A DNA stretch of 39,384 nt, from assembly GCA_902786665.1 (NCBI GenBank), contig CADADN010000039.1, forward strand, positions 22,110 to 61,493. Reading direction: 5' to 3'. The position numbers and the translations under genes are program-made. Shown here piece after piece: positions 27,541-36,989 of this stretch (position 1 is its first letter; the number at the start of each line of letters is the position of its first letter). A model generated the notes under the pieces. That model saw only the letters and a list, made by a program, of their open reading frames with translations, searched no databases and was not told where the DNA came from. Source of the DNA: an uncultured Prevotellaceae bacterium. Lineage in GTDB: Bacteria; Bacteroidota; Bacteroidia; Bacteroidales; Bacteroidaceae.

Positions 27541-28248
27541 ATGGCACTAATCAAATGTAGAGAGTGTGGGCAAGTCATTTCTGATATGGCAGACCACTGT
27601 CCCAAATGCGGATGCCCGGTGATGAATGAAAGTGAAGAGACACAGTACGGGCCAACGAGTGAACAAATGATGTATCAAGATGTTGCCAGCAGCGGTAATG
27701 GCAGTAACAATAACAACAAGTTGTTGTATGCCATCCTGGCTTTCTTGGTGGCCATCATCATCGGAGGCGGCATTTTCTATTTCATTGACAGGAACAATAA
27801 GATGGAGAAGGCTCTTGAACAGCAGCAACAACAACACGTCGCCGACTCCCTCGCCAAAGACTCCCTCGCCAAGGCACAGGTGATTAAAGACTCCCTCAAC
27901 ATTTTGAAAGCTGAGGCACAACCCCGTGTGGCACCACAACCTCGTGTGGTGACAATAGATGGCTACCATCACCTCAAAGGAGCCATTTCCAAGTATGGCA
28001 TCACCATGGACATTCAAGTCAACGGCGGTTACGTGGAAGGCACCTATTACTATCACTCCCAGGGGCGTTCTGCCAAGATGACAGTCTATGGCAACCTTTC
28101 AGGCAGTCAACTTCATTTGGAAGAATATAATCCCGATGGCGTTAACACAGGATGTTTCGATGGCACCTTCAACGGTTACAGTTACAGTGGCGGTTTCCAG
28201 AATTACATGAAAGGCACCTATTTCAAATTCAATGTCGTGGAGAAATAG
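27541..28248 (+). CDS. Zinc-ribbon membrane protein
   Basis: The 235-aa product has an N-terminal zinc ribbon with CxxC pairs (Cys6/Cys9 and Cys20/Cys23), one membrane helix (about 61-82, LLYAILAFLVAIIIGGGIFYF), a charged QQQQQ- and KDSLAKA-rich coiled segment, and a C-terminal beta-rich domain (about 140-235) with repeated G/Y strands. The ribbon probably faces the cytoplasm and the C-terminus the periplasm. The exact role is unknown. The next gene follows after 24 nt, so it forms an operon with the dipeptidase. A degenerate copy of its first codons lies at 29199. Confidence 0.75.
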   Translation: MALIKCRECGQVISDMADHCPKCGCPVMNESEETQYGPTSEQMMYQDVASSGNGSNNNNKLLYAILAFLVAIIIGGGIFYFIDRNNKMEKALEQQQQQHVADSLAKDSLAKAQVIKDSLNILKAEAQPRVAPQPRVVTIDGYHHLKGAISKYGITMDIQVNGGYVEGTYYYHSQGRSAKMTVYGNLSGSQLHLEEYNPDGVNTGCFDGTFNGYSYSGGFQNYMKGTYFKFNVVEK

Positions 28249-28272
28249 CATGCTGGTACAAATGAACTTAAA

Positions 28273-29151
28273 ATGGCAAATGATATGAGAACGAAGATTT
28301 TGCCTTTGGCGCTACTGCTGTTTGTTGCAGGGTTGTGTGTGCAGTGCAGGGTGAAGCCTGCTACGGAACAAGGGGAAAATGGAGGTACGACGACGGAAGT
28401 CGTGAAAAAGGACTCCGTTTCGGAGAAAAAAGACTCCGTCCCAGAGAAGAAAGATTCCATTCCTGAGAAGAAAGATTCTTCTGAGGTGGCAGACAAGGCA
28501 CAGGCAGAAACTGCCGTGCCACAAGGAGAGCCACATAAAGGTTTCGTCTATGTGAGTAACATCATCCCCGACCTGGTGGTGGATTTGCGTTATTTCACGA
28601 CCAACAACTTCATGGGTATGAAGGTGGATGGATACGAGGCCAATGTCGCCATCCTTTCCAAGGCAGCGGCCATCGCCTTGAGCAAGGCTGCCGACGAACT
28701 GCGTGAGAAAGGCTATGTCATCAAGGTTTATGATGCCTACCGTCCTCAAAAAGCCGTCGACCATTTTGTCAGGTGGGCTAAGACCAGTGACCAACGCAAC
28801 AAGAAGGACTACTATCCCGACTTTTCAAAGACCAGCCTCTTCCCGACGTATATAGCAAGGAAGTCGGGGCATAGCAAGGGCAGTACGATAGACATGACCA
28901 TCTGTGACAAGAAAACGGGTGAAGAGGTGGACATGGGTGGGCACTTCGACTATTTCGGGCGACCGTCACACCCGTCGTTCACAGGAAAATACTCCGGTGG
29001 TGAGGTGACACAGCAGCATAAGAAGAACCGCATGATGCTTCGCAACGTAATGGTGCGCCATGGTTTCAAGCCCTACGACAGCGAGTGGTGGCACTTCACA
29101 CTTAAAAACGAACCCTATCCGTCTACATATTTCAATTTCCCAGTGAAGTAG
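28273..29151 (+). CDS. VanX-type D-alanyl-D-alanine dipeptidase
   Basis: Zinc peptidase of the M15D family, which cleaves D-Ala-D-Ala dipeptides. The 292-aa product carries the metal-binding motif SGHSKGSTID (His200, Asp207) and EWWH (Glu271, His274). The N-terminus has a signal sequence (LPLALLLFVAGLCVQC), but the cysteines do not sit in a canonical lipobox. A linker with KKDSV/KKDSI repeats (about 40-75) joins it to the catalytic domain. The start could instead be the ATG at 28285. Vancomycin-resistance partners (vanH, vanA) are absent, so peptidoglycan recycling or nutrition is more likely than resistance. Confidence 0.85.
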   Translation: MANDMRTKILPLALLLFVAGLCVQCRVKPATEQGENGGTTTEVVKKDSVSEKKDSVPEKKDSIPEKKDSSEVADKAQAETAVPQGEPHKGFVYVSNIIPDLVVDLRYFTTNNFMGMKVDGYEANVAILSKAAAIALSKAADELREKGYVIKVYDAYRPQKAVDHFVRWAKTSDQRNKKDYYPDFSKTSLFPTYIARKSGHSKGSTIDMTICDKKTGEEVDMGGHFDYFGRPSHPSFTGKYSGGEVTQQHKKNRMMLRNVMVRHGFKPYDSEWWHFTLKNEPYPSTYFNFPVK

Positions 29152-29198
29152 CAATGGTGCTGGATTTTTAATATTGATAGCCAATAAGATATATTACT

Positions 29199-29258
29199 AT
29201 GGCATTGGTCAATTGTTCAGAATGTGGTCAAATGGTCTCAGACAGGGTAAAGCTATAG
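29199..29258 (+). pseudogene. Truncated zinc-ribbon gene remnant (19 codons)
   Basis: ATG at 29199 opens a 19-codon frame reading MALVNCSECGQMVSDRVKL, then TAG. It matches the start of the gene at 27541 (MALIKCRECGQVISDM) in position and in the first CxxC, but loses the second pair. It looks like a decayed duplicate or fragment, with no continuation found downstream. Confidence 0.65.
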
Positions 29259-29309
29259 CTACGCATTCAAAAAAACGAGAAAATGTGTTGCTATTTGGGA
29301 TAAAATGCG

Positions 29310-29317
29310 TAATTTTG
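29310..29317 (+). promoter_or_regulatory. Candidate -7 promoter box for the GH30 gene
   Basis: TAATTTTG with TTG (29288-29290) 19 nt upstream. The predicted leader is about 160 nt (to 29482) and holds no clear structure. Confidence 0.55.
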
Positions 29318-29482
29318 CACAATTATTCATTACAGGTCCTTTTCAAGTGAAACATGCATCAACAACCCATGCAGCCTTGATTGTCGATTGTTGTCGTTCT
29401 TTTACCTGGTTGTTGACTTGCAAACAAGAGAAATATCCTGGATAGACAAACAAGAAAGAGAAGAAACAATACAAATAAATTT

Positions 29483-32047
29483 ATGAAAAAACTATTGGCT
29501 TTATGCTTGATAGCCTCCATGGCATTGGCCTCCTATGCCCAGAATGCTGGCGACAAGGTGGACATCATGGGGCGTATCGGTTACTGTTGGAAAGAAAGTG
29601 AATCATGGTCCAACGAAAACGGTGTCATCATCTTCAACTCCGTCCAGTGGGGCGGTGTTGCCGCATGGTTTGATGATGAAGACTGGTCGGGATATAGCAA
29701 GGTGGTGTATGAATTTGCAGAACCGACACCGCTATACACCCAGATTCAACTCCAGAGAAACAACGGAGAAGCTTACACCCAAGGGGCAGGCACCGGCAGC
29801 ACCTCAGTGGAGATGTCGTTTGAAGACAAAGATGTGACAAGTGTCAAACAAATCGCACTCCAAGCATCTGGTGAAGCCACCATTGTCATCAAAGCCATTT
29901 ATTTGGTGGTAGGAGACCAGGGCTATGCCGACCTCATCACCAATGGCAACTGCGAAGGTAGCGAAACGACAAACTACACCAGCAAAGAGTATACTTCCGC
30001 AACGTCATACTGGGGGCCGTCCCGTCTTGTCACAGACCCGACAAATGCCAGCAACAAGTGCATCGAGGTGGTGTCGAGAGACATTCCCCAGGGTCAAACA
30101 TCCATCGACAACTGGGACAGCCAATTCTTCATCACCGTGGCTGAGAAACTGCAACCGGGCGACGAATACGTCTTCTCCTTCAAGGTGCGTGCAGAGAAAG
30201 CTGCCAATAGCCAGACTCAAGCTCACAACCAACCGGGACAATACAATCATTGGGACATGCTTGGCGACATCCCCTTCACCACGAGTTGGGTGAATATCAA
30301 AAAGACCGGAACCATCACCGAAGACCAAGTTTACAAAGCTGGCGATGCACGTGATGAAAGCAATGAGATGCACACCATCGCCTTCAACCTTGCCGTGCTG
30401 AAGGAAGCCAACAAATACTACTTCGACGACATCAAGTTCTTCGTGAAGAAAGCTCCTGTGGCCAAACTCTTCGGCGATGCCAATGGCGACGGAGAGGTGA
30501 CCATCACCGACGTCACCATTGCCGTGGATTACATTCTCAGCAGTTCAACAGGCTTCATCGTCTTTGAGAACGCTGATGTCAATGAAGACGGAGAGGTGAA
30601 CATCACCGATGTCACCCTCATTGTGGACATCATCCTCAATCAAGCGGAAATGATCACTGTGACAGTGGACAACACCCGATATCAGAAGATTACGGGATTC
30701 GGCGCCGCTGCCTGCGATGGCGCCATGTGCCCCTTGGGCACCGACACACAGCCCGTGAAGCTGCTGTATGGCCCTGAGTCGGAGATAGGCTTGAACATCA
30801 TGCGCATGGAGATATCTCCCAACTTCGTTGGTGATGTCAGGGTTCCTGAGTGGGGAAACTGGGATACACCCTACGACTGGCAAGGGTCTGTCCCCTCTGC
30901 ACAGATTGTCAAGCAGCGAGGCGGCATCGTCTTTGGCACGCCATGGTCGCCTCCAGGAGACTACAAAACCAACGGCACCGCCCAGGGCGGCAACAGTGAT
31001 AGTCAGGGCAATCAGCGCGGCCAACTGCGCGAGGATTGCTATGACAAGTTCTTCCCCTGGCTGAACACGTTCCTGGAGTACATGAAGTCGAAAGGAGTGG
31101 AGATGGATGCCGTTTCCATTCAGAACGAACCCGACTGGTGGGTCGACTACTCCGGTTGCCTCTACACACCACAGCAACAACTCAACCTTGTCAAGAATTA
31201 TGCCCATATGCTCGACAGGCAGACATATGGCGGTGTCCGCCTGATCAGTGCCGAGCCGTTGGGCTTCGACCCCAGTTATTCCAATATGCTGTTGAATGAC
31301 GCGACGGCACGCAACCAGATTGACATCATCGCCGGACACCTCTACGGGCATCCGCCATTGGGAAACATGAAGAGCGCTGCCACCTTGGCCGCAAGATATG
31401 GCAAGGAAGTGTGGATGACAGAGCACTCTGTTTCCGACAACATCCAGGGCTTGCCCAATTGGCACGAGCAACTCCTCTTCGCCGAGGAACTCAATGAATG
31501 CATGCTGTCGGGCTGCACCGCATACATCTTCTGGTACATGCGTGCCCACTGGTCTTTCGTCGGGACAGGAGAGGGGGATTATCCTGGCAACACGAAGAAC
31601 ACTCTGCTGCCTCGCGCATTTGTGATGTCGCACTTCTCCAAGCATGTCACAGGTTCCACTCGCCTCGGCACCACTGCCAGCGTCAACACCGGCACCAATT
31701 CCGCTTTCGAGACATCTGCTTACATCAAGGGCGACTCGCTCATCGTGATGGCCATCGACACCACCAAGAATGCGACCAGCCTGAAACTCAAGTTGCCAGT
31801 AAAGGTGAAAAGTGGTGTGCGCCTGTCGTCAACATCGAATGAGTCGCTTTGCAAAGAAACAACCATCTCCATCAACAAACCGACTCAGGAATTGACCGTC
31901 AGATTGCCGGAACGTAGCTTGAACACTCTCATATTCATCATTGACAATACGGATGGTGCCGCCCATCTGCCACAGAAAGGCAGAAGCGAATCGGAAATGA
32001 CCTTTGCACCGCTGCCTTTGGGAAAAGCCACTTTCCCCATCCCGTGA
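29483..32047 (+). CDS. Secreted GH30 glycoside hydrolase (xylanase-like) with internal dockerin
   Basis: The 854-aa product has a signal peptide (ending LASYAQ) and two carbohydrate-binding-like beta domains (about 25-155 and 155-325). A dockerin type I pair with DANGDGEVTITDV and DVNEDGEVNITDV follows at about 330-388. The GH30 catalytic domain (about 395-810) has the acid/base Glu549 in QNEPDWW and the nucleophile Glu647 in WMTEHS. Segments such as TPWSPPGDYKTNG and HLYGHPP resemble the endo-xylanase branch of GH30 (subfamily 8); the subfamily call is tentative. No T9SS tail is seen. No SusCD pair is nearby, so this is an isolated secreted enzyme with its own promoter. Confidence 0.8.
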   Translation: MKKLLALCLIASMALASYAQNAGDKVDIMGRIGYCWKESESWSNENGVIIFNSVQWGGVAAWFDDEDWSGYSKVVYEFAEPTPLYTQIQLQRNNGEAYTQGAGTGSTSVEMSFEDKDVTSVKQIALQASGEATIVIKAIYLVVGDQGYADLITNGNCEGSETTNYTSKEYTSATSYWGPSRLVTDPTNASNKCIEVVSRDIPQGQTSIDNWDSQFFITVAEKLQPGDEYVFSFKVRAEKAANSQTQAHNQPGQYNHWDMLGDIPFTTSWVNIKKTGTITEDQVYKAGDARDESNEMHTIAFNLAVLKEANKYYFDDIKFFVKKAPVAKLFGDANGDGEVTITDVTIAVDYILSSSTGFIVFENADVNEDGEVNITDVTLIVDIILNQAEMITVTVDNTRYQKITGFGAAACDGAMCPLGTDTQPVKLLYGPESEIGLNIMRMEISPNFVGDVRVPEWGNWDTPYDWQGSVPSAQIVKQRGGIVFGTPWSPPGDYKTNGTAQGGNSDSQGNQRGQLREDCYDKFFPWLNTFLEYMKSKGVEMDAVSIQNEPDWWVDYSGCLYTPQQQLNLVKNYAHMLDRQTYGGVRLISAEPLGFDPSYSNMLLNDATARNQIDIIAGHLYGHPPLGNMKSAATLAARYGKEVWMTEHSVSDNIQGLPNWHEQLLFAEELNECMLSGCTAYIFWYMRAHWSFVGTGEGDYPGNTKNTLLPRAFVMSHFSKHVTGSTRLGTTASVNTGTNSAFETSAYIKGDSLIVMAIDTTKNATSLKLKLPVKVKSGVRLSSTSNESLCKETTISINKPTQELTVRLPERSLNTLIFIIDNTDGAAHLPQKGRSESEMTFAPLPLGKATFPIP

Positions 32048-32121
32048 TGACGCTTGTCATTCATGGTGAAAGAAAATCGTTTGTTTCAGACATGATGGCA
32101 TCGTAGGTTGCCTATAGTCAT

Positions 32122-32169
32122 TGGGAGAAAATGGAACTCGTGTCGAATGACATGAACCATTTTCTCCCA
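32122..32169. terminator. Hairpin downstream of the GH30 gene
   Basis: TGGGAGAAAATGG (32122-32134) pairs perfectly with 32157-32169, with an inner 6-bp stem (32139-32144 with 32149-32154). There is no T-run on either side. It could be a transcript-end stabiliser rather than a classical terminator. Confidence 0.5.
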
Positions 32170-32290
32170 TAATAACAAGTGGCTGCCTTTCAGTCGGTTG
32201 CAAGCGTTTGCATGTTTGGCCGACCACCAAGGTTTTGAAAAGCTTTATGAAAGAATCCTGGCATGGCTTGAAAAAAAAGATTGCGAAAAA

Positions 32291-32322
32291 TTTGGCTGGT
32301 TCAAAAAATGTTCCTACCTTTG
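32291..32322 (+). promoter_or_regulatory. tRNA-Val promoter (TTTG-N20-TACCTTTG)
   Basis: TTTG at 32291-32294 and TACCTTTG at 32315-32322, 20 nt apart, lie 18 nt upstream of the mature tRNA. This is a full match to the Bacteroidetes consensus. Confidence 0.8.
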
Positions 32323-32340
32323 CACCGCTTTTCACAAAAG

Positions 32341-32415
32341 GGGCGTTTAGCTCAGTTGGTTTAGAGCATCTGCCTTACAAGCAGAGGGTCGGCGGTTCGA
32401 ATCCGTCAACGCCCA
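32341..32415 (+). tRNA. tRNA-Val (TAC)
   Basis: The acceptor stem GGGCGTT (32341-32347) pairs with AACGCCC (32408-32414), with discriminator base A at 32415. The anticodon loop CTTACAA between TCTGC and GCAGA gives anticodon TAC, and the T-loop is GGTTCGAATCC-like. CCA is not encoded. A full promoter lies upstream and a strong terminator downstream, so this is a single-gene transcript. Confidence 0.97.
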
Positions 32416-32426
32416 CTTGGGGTGAT

Positions 32427-32467
32427 TCCCTGTGGCTCTTCGGGGCTGCGGGGATTTTTTGTTTTTT
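32427..32467 (+). terminator. Terminator of tRNA-Val
   Basis: A 12-bp stem (32427-32438 with 32443-32454, some G-U pairs) with a TTCG tetraloop is followed by TTTTTTGTTTTTTT. Confidence 0.9.
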
Positions 32468-32503
32468 TAGGGATTATTATTCGTCGATACGACAAGAAAT
32501 TCT

Positions 32504-32511
32504 TACCTTTG
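32504..32511 (+). promoter_or_regulatory. Candidate -7 promoter box for purB
   Basis: TACCTTTG lies 67 nt before the ATG at 32578, with a weak TTCG at the -33 position (32480-32483). Confidence 0.6.
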
Positions 32512-32577
32512 CACCGTATTAGCATTAAAAGGATAAAAAGAGACACCTTTAGTTGTCGCAAATCCATATTGATAGAT

Positions 32578-33927
32578 ATGATGAGTCTTGATACATTGAC
32601 GGCCATTTCGCCTATTGACGGCCGCTATAGAGGGAAAACAGAACTGTTGGCAGGATATTTCTCAGAGTATGCACTTATTAAGTATAGGATACGCGTTGAG
32701 ATAGAGTATTTCATTGCTCTATGCCGTCTTCCTTTGCCCCAACTCGCAGACTTCGATGCCACGCGGTTCCCTTTGCTGCGTGCCATTTACGAGGAGTTCA
32801 CCGAGGAGGATGCCCGTCGTGTGAAAGACATCGAGAAAGTGACCAACCACGACGTGAAGGCCGTGGAGTATTTCATCAAGGAAAAGCTCGACCAGGCTGG
32901 AGGCTTCGAGGCATGCAAGGAGTTCATCCATTTCGGACTCACCTCGCAGGACATCAACAACACCGCCGTGCCGCTGAGCATCAAGGAGGCTCTTCATGAC
33001 GTGTTGCTCCCGTTGCTCGACCAACTGGTGGACCAACTGCGTGAATATGCCGAGGCATGGAAGGACGTGCCGATGCTGGCCAAGACCCATGGACAACCGG
33101 CGTCGCCCACCAGGTTGGGCAAGGAGGTCATGGTATTCGTCTATCGGCTCACCCGGCAGATAGAGCAACTCAAGGCTTGTGGCGTCACTGCCAAGTTCGG
33201 TGGGGCGACGGGCAACTTCAACGCCCACCATGTGGCCTTCCCCGACATCGACTGGCGTGACTTCGGCAACCGCTTCGTGGCGGAGAGCCTTGGCTTGGAA
33301 AGGGAGGAGTATACCACGCAAATCAGCAACTACGACTGCCTCGGCGCCGTCTTCGACGCACTCAGGCGTGTCAACACCATCATCATCGACCTCGACCGTG
33401 ACTTCTGGATGTACATCTCCATGGAGTATTTCAAGCAGAAGATCAAGAAAGGGGAGGTGGGCTCCAGCGCCATGCCACACAAGGTCAACCCCATTGACTT
33501 CGAGAACAGCGAAGGCAACCTGGGCATCGCCAACGCCATACTGCAGTTCCTGGCAGCCAAACTGCCGGTGAGCCGCCTGCAGCGCGACCTTACCGACTCC
33601 ACCGTGCTGCGCAACGTGGGGGTGCCTCTTGGCCATACGGTCATCGCCGTGGAGAGTACGCTGAAGGGACTTCGCAAACTCATCCTCAACGAGCAGAAAC
33701 TGCATGAGGACTTGGAGGCTAATTGGGCGGTGGTGGCCGAGGCCATACAGACCATCCTGAGAAGGGAGGCCTATCCCAATCCCTATGAGGCGCTCAAGCA
33801 ACTTACGCGAACCAATCAGAAGATTGACGAGAAAACCATTCGCGAGTTTGTTGCAAGTCTTGACGTCGACGAAGAAATCAAGAAACAGTTATTGGCGATA
33901 ACGCCACAAAATTATACTGGCATTTAA
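32578..33927 (+). CDS. purB: Adenylosuccinate lyase
   Basis: Cleaves SAICAR and adenylosuccinate in purine biosynthesis, two steps of the AMP route. The 449-aa product begins MMSLDTLTAISPIDGRYR, has the catalytic-region motifs KTHGQPASPT and TSQDINNTA, and the fumarase/lyase signature GSSAMPHKVNP (about 294-304). The frame stays open back to 32422, but that extension would run through the tRNA terminator and the promoter, so 32578 (or the adjacent ATG 32581) was chosen. It is purine-linked like guaB, although the genes lie 24 kb apart. Confidence 0.95.
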   Translation: MMSLDTLTAISPIDGRYRGKTELLAGYFSEYALIKYRIRVEIEYFIALCRLPLPQLADFDATRFPLLRAIYEEFTEEDARRVKDIEKVTNHDVKAVEYFIKEKLDQAGGFEACKEFIHFGLTSQDINNTAVPLSIKEALHDVLLPLLDQLVDQLREYAEAWKDVPMLAKTHGQPASPTRLGKEVMVFVYRLTRQIEQLKACGVTAKFGGATGNFNAHHVAFPDIDWRDFGNRFVAESLGLEREEYTTQISNYDCLGAVFDALRRVNTIIIDLDRDFWMYISMEYFKQKIKKGEVGSSAMPHKVNPIDFENSEGNLGIANAILQFLAAKLPVSRLQRDLTDSTVLRNVGVPLGHTVIAVESTLKGLRKLILNEQKLHEDLEANWAVVAEAIQTILRREAYPNPYEALKQLTRTNQKIDEKTIREFVASLDVDEEIKKQLLAITPQNYTGI

Positions 33928-33981
33928 TTCTTTATTTTATTAACCAACCAGCCGTGAGGCTAATTAATCAATTTTGGAACT

Positions 33982-35436
33982 ATGGATATTGAAAACGAAA
34001 AGAAGAACGAGGAACTGTCCAATGAGCAGAACTCGGGTGGCCGTGAAGGTTATCAGTCAAATGGACAAAACAGCAACTATTCAAGAGACTATCGTGGAGG
34101 CACACGTCCGCAACGTCCGAGAATCCACTCTCAACATGCTTATTCTACCGAACGAAAGAACGATGATGAAGGTGGTTTCCGTCCAGAAGGCTTTGGAGCC
34201 AGTCTCCAAGGTGGCGGACAACGTCAGTATCGACCCCGTTACAACAACAATTCAGGCGACTATCAGCAGGGCGGCTACCAGCCCCGTCAGCAGGGCGGCT
34301 ACCAGCCCCGTCAGCAGGGAGGTTACCAGCCCCGTCAGCAGGGCGGCTACCAACCCCGTCAGCAGGGAGGTTACCAGCCCCGTCAGCAGGGCGGCTACCA
34401 GCCCCGTCAGCAGGGAGGTTATCAGCCCCGTCAGCAGGGCGGCTACCAACCCCGTCAGCAGGGCGGCTACCAGCCCCGTCAGCAGGGAGGCTACCAGCAA
34501 GGTGGTTATCAGTCCCGTCAGCAGGGTGGTTACCAGCAGCGCCAGCAAGGCGGCTACCAGCAGGGTGGCTACCAGCAGCGTGGTGGTTATCAGCAGCGTG
34601 GCGGCTACCAGCAGCGTGGCGGCTACCAGCAGGGCTATCGCCAACATGGCTATGACCCGAACGCCAAATACAATATGAAGAAGCGCATCGAGTACAAGGA
34701 AGAGAACATCGATCCCAATGAGCCGATCCGCCTCAACAAGTTCCTGGCCAATGCAGGCATTTGCAGCCGTCGTGAGGCCGACACCTTCATCCAGGCCGGT
34801 GTGGTGACTGTGAACGGCGAGGTGGTCACCGAACTGGGCACCAAAGTGTCTCGCACCGACGAGGTGATGTTCCACGACCAACCGGTGAAGTTGGAGAAGA
34901 AAGTGTATGTCTTGCTCAACAAGCCGAAGGACTATGTCACCACCAGCGACGACCCTCAGCAGCGGAAAACCGTCATGGACCTGGTGAAGAACGCTTGCCC
35001 GGAGCGCATATACCCTGTAGGACGTCTGGACCGCAACACCACGGGTGTGCTGCTTCTCACCAATGACGGCGACCTGGCCAGCAAACTCACCCATCCCAAA
35101 TTCTTGAAGAAAAAGGTGTACCACGTGTTCCTCGACAAGAACGTCACCGCTCACGACATGCAACAAATCGTGGAGGGCATCACGCTCGACGACGGTGAAA
35201 TCAAGGCCGATGCAGTGGAATATGCCAGCGATACCGACAAGAGCCAGGTGGGCATTGAGATACATAGTGGGAAGAACCGCATCGTGCGTCGCATCTTCGA
35301 AAGCCTCGGATACAAGGTGGTGAAACTCGACCGCGTGCAGTTCGCCGGACTCACCAAGAAAAACGTGCGCCGCGGCGACTGGCGTTTCCTCACCGAAAAA
35401 GAAGTGGAGATGCTGCGCATGGGCGCTTTTGAATAA
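33982..35436 (+). CDS. RluB-type 23S rRNA pseudouridine synthase with repetitive N-terminus
   Basis: The 484-aa product has about 90 disordered residues, then a G/Y/Q/R repeat tract (about 95-225), then an S4 RNA-binding domain (from about 248, [19 protein letters not shown]) and the RsuA/RluB catalytic domain with GRLDRNTTG (catalytic Asp350). RluB-type enzymes modify 23S rRNA near position 2605 (E. coli numbering); the exact target here is inferred. The repeat tract consists of nine GGYQPRQQ units plus shorter variants, and resembles RGG/QGY RNA-binding tails. The start follows a 54-nt AT-rich leader. asnS begins after 40 nt, so the two may be co-transcribed. Confidence 0.88.
   Translation: MDIENEKKNEELSNEQNSGGREGYQSNGQNSNYSRDYRGGTRPQRPRIHSQHAYSTERKNDDEGGFRPEGFGASLQGGGQRQYRPRYNNNSGDYQQGGYQPRQQGGYQPRQQGGYQPRQQGGYQPRQQGGYQPRQQGGYQPRQQGGYQPRQQGGYQPRQQGGYQPRQQGGYQQGGYQSRQQGGYQQRQQGGYQQGGYQQRGGYQQRGGYQQRGGYQQGYRQHGYDPNAKYNMKKRIEYKEENIDPNEPIRLNKFLANAGICSRREADTFIQAGVVTVNGEVVTELGTKVSRTDEVMFHDQPVKLEKKVYVLLNKPKDYVTTSDDPQQRKTVMDLVKNACPERIYPVGRLDRNTTGVLLLTNDGDLASKLTHPKFLKKKVYHVFLDKNVTAHDMQQIVEGITLDDGEIKADAVEYASDTDKSQVGIEIHSGKNRIVRRIFESLGYKVVKLDRVQFAGLTKKNVRRGDWRFLTEKEVEMLRMGAFE
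34265..34640 (+). repeat. 24-bp in-frame tandem repeats (GGYQPRQQ)
   Basis: Nine consecutive copies of a 24-bp unit encoding GGYQPRQQ are followed by [21 protein letters not shown] and several GGYQQR variants. Third positions vary a little (GGC/GGT, CAG/CAA), so the repeats are selected as protein. Copy number can change by slippage without breaking the frame. Confidence 0.95.
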
Positions 35437-35476
35437 TTTGCAGACCTTGGCCTGCATGTCATCAAAAACAAAAGAA

Positions 35477-36880
35477 ATGGAAAAAATAAGTAGGACAAAA
35501 GTAGTGGATGTGTTGCGCCGCACAGACTACGGCGCCGTGGTTAACGTGAAAGGTTGGGTGCGTACGCACCGCAGCAGCAAGGCGGTGGAATTCATCCACA
35601 TCAATGACGGCTCTACCATCAAGAACGTACAGGTGGTGGTCAATCCGGAAGACTTCGATGCCGATGTCCTCAAACAGGTCACCACAGGTGCCTGCATCAG
35701 CGTCAACGGCGTGCTCGTGGAGAGCATGGGCGCCGGTCAGGCAAGTGAGATACAGGGTAAGGAGATAGAGATTTACGGTCTCTGTGGCAACGACTACCCG
35801 ATGCAGAAGAAGGGACAGAGCTTCGAGATGATGCGCAAGAACGCTCATCTGAGGCTCCGCACCAACACGTTCGGGGCGGTCATGCGCATACGTCACAACA
35901 TGGCCATCGCCATCCATGACTATTTCCACAAGAATGGCTTTTTCTACTTCCATTCGCCCATCATCACCGGCAGCGACTGCGAAGGGGCTGGACAGATGTT
36001 CCAGGTGACCACTAAGAACCTTTACGACCTGAAGAAAGACAAGGACGGAAAGATCATCTATGATGATGACTTCTTCGGAGTGCAAACCTCGCTTACCGTC
36101 AGCGGACAGTTGGAGGGTGAGTTGGGTGCCACCGCACTGGGTGCCATCTACACCTTCGGACCGACGTTCCGCGCAGAGAACTCCAATACGCCGAGGCATC
36201 TTGCTGAGTTCTGGATGATAGAGCCGGAAGTGGCTTTCATCGACCTCGAAGGTCTGATGGACCTTGAGGAGGACTTCATCAAGCATTGTGTGCGCTGGGC
36301 CCTTGACAACTGCAAGGACGACTTGGAGTTCCTCAACAAGATGGTGGACAAGACGCTTCTGCAAAGGCTCAACTCCGTGCTTGAAGGGTCGTTCGTCAGG
36401 CTGCCCTATACCGAGGGCATCCGCATCCTCGAGGAGGCGGTGGCTGCCGGACGCAAGTTCGAGTTCCCCGTCAGCTGGGGCATGGACCTGGCTTCCGAGC
36501 ATGAGCGCTACCTGGTGGAGGAGCATTTCAAGCGCCCTGTGATCATGACGGACTATCCGAAAGACATCAAGGCTTTCTATATGAAAATCAACGATGACGA
36601 CCGCACGGTGCAGGGCACCGACGTGCTCTTCCCGCAAATCGGTGAGATTATCGGCGGCAGCGTGCGTGAGGAGAACTACGACAAGTTGATGGGCGAGATA
36701 GAGCGCCGTGGCATTCCCTTCAAGGACATGTGGTGGTATCTCGACACCCGCAAGTATGGCTCTTGCCCGCATGGCGGCTTCGGCCTGGGCTTCGAAAGGC
36801 TCATCCTCTTTGTCACCGGCATGCAGAACATCCGCGACGTCATACCTTTCCCACGTACTCCGAAGAGCGCTGAGTTTTAG
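35477..36880 (+). CDS. asnS: Asparaginyl-tRNA synthetase
   Basis: Class IIb synthetase that charges tRNA-Asn. The 467-aa product has an OB-fold anticodon-binding domain (about 20-110), motif 2 around [20 protein letters not shown] and motif 3 [13 protein letters not shown]. Length matches the family. The upstream ATG at 35429 is in frame but adds a non-conserved extension; ATG 35477 begins [13 protein letters not shown], as expected. It is convergent with the protease gene across a strong bidirectional terminator. Confidence 0.95.
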   Translation: MEKISRTKVVDVLRRTDYGAVVNVKGWVRTHRSSKAVEFIHINDGSTIKNVQVVVNPEDFDADVLKQVTTGACISVNGVLVESMGAGQASEIQGKEIEIYGLCGNDYPMQKKGQSFEMMRKNAHLRLRTNTFGAVMRIRHNMAIAIHDYFHKNGFFYFHSPIITGSDCEGAGQMFQVTTKNLYDLKKDKDGKIIYDDDFFGVQTSLTVSGQLEGELGATALGAIYTFGPTFRAENSNTPRHLAEFWMIEPEVAFIDLEGLMDLEEDFIKHCVRWALDNCKDDLEFLNKMVDKTLLQRLNSVLEGSFVRLPYTEGIRILEEAVAAGRKFEFPVSWGMDLASEHERYLVEEHFKRPVIMTDYPKDIKAFYMKINDDDRTVQGTDVLFPQIGEIIGGSVREENYDKLMGEIERRGIPFKDMWWYLDTRKYGSCPHGGFGLGFERLILFVTGMQNIRDVIPFPRTPKSAEF

Positions 36881-36922
36881 GAGATTTTAGTAGGATATAG
36901 GACGTTTTAGGAGAACATCAAT

Positions 36923-36976
36923 AATTCCGCCACCATGGCTGCAAAAAAATGCAGCGATGGTGGCGGAATTGTTTTT
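36923..36976. terminator. Bidirectional terminator between asnS and the protease gene
   Basis: A 21-bp stem with one mismatch (36923-36943 with 36950-36970) has a loop of six A and is followed by GTTTTT (36971-36976). Upstream, right after the asnS stop, several TAGGA units occur within 36877-36913. Confidence 0.9.
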
Positions 36977-36989
36977 CGCTTGCTTGCTG

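Noticed and set aside
28273-29151. Vancomycin-resistance gene
   Set aside because: The catalytic motifs are of VanX type, but no vanH, vanA or regulators are present; a housekeeping dipeptidase is more likely.
34265-34640. CRISPR-like array
   Set aside because: The 24-bp units are directly tandem without unique spacers and encode protein in frame.
34252-35523. Long reverse-strand frame with LLTGLVAAL repeats, and a +2 frame with SPVSRAATS repeats
   Set aside because: Both are shadows of the 24-bp repeats inside the pseudouridine synthase gene; the forward frame has a complete enzyme domain.
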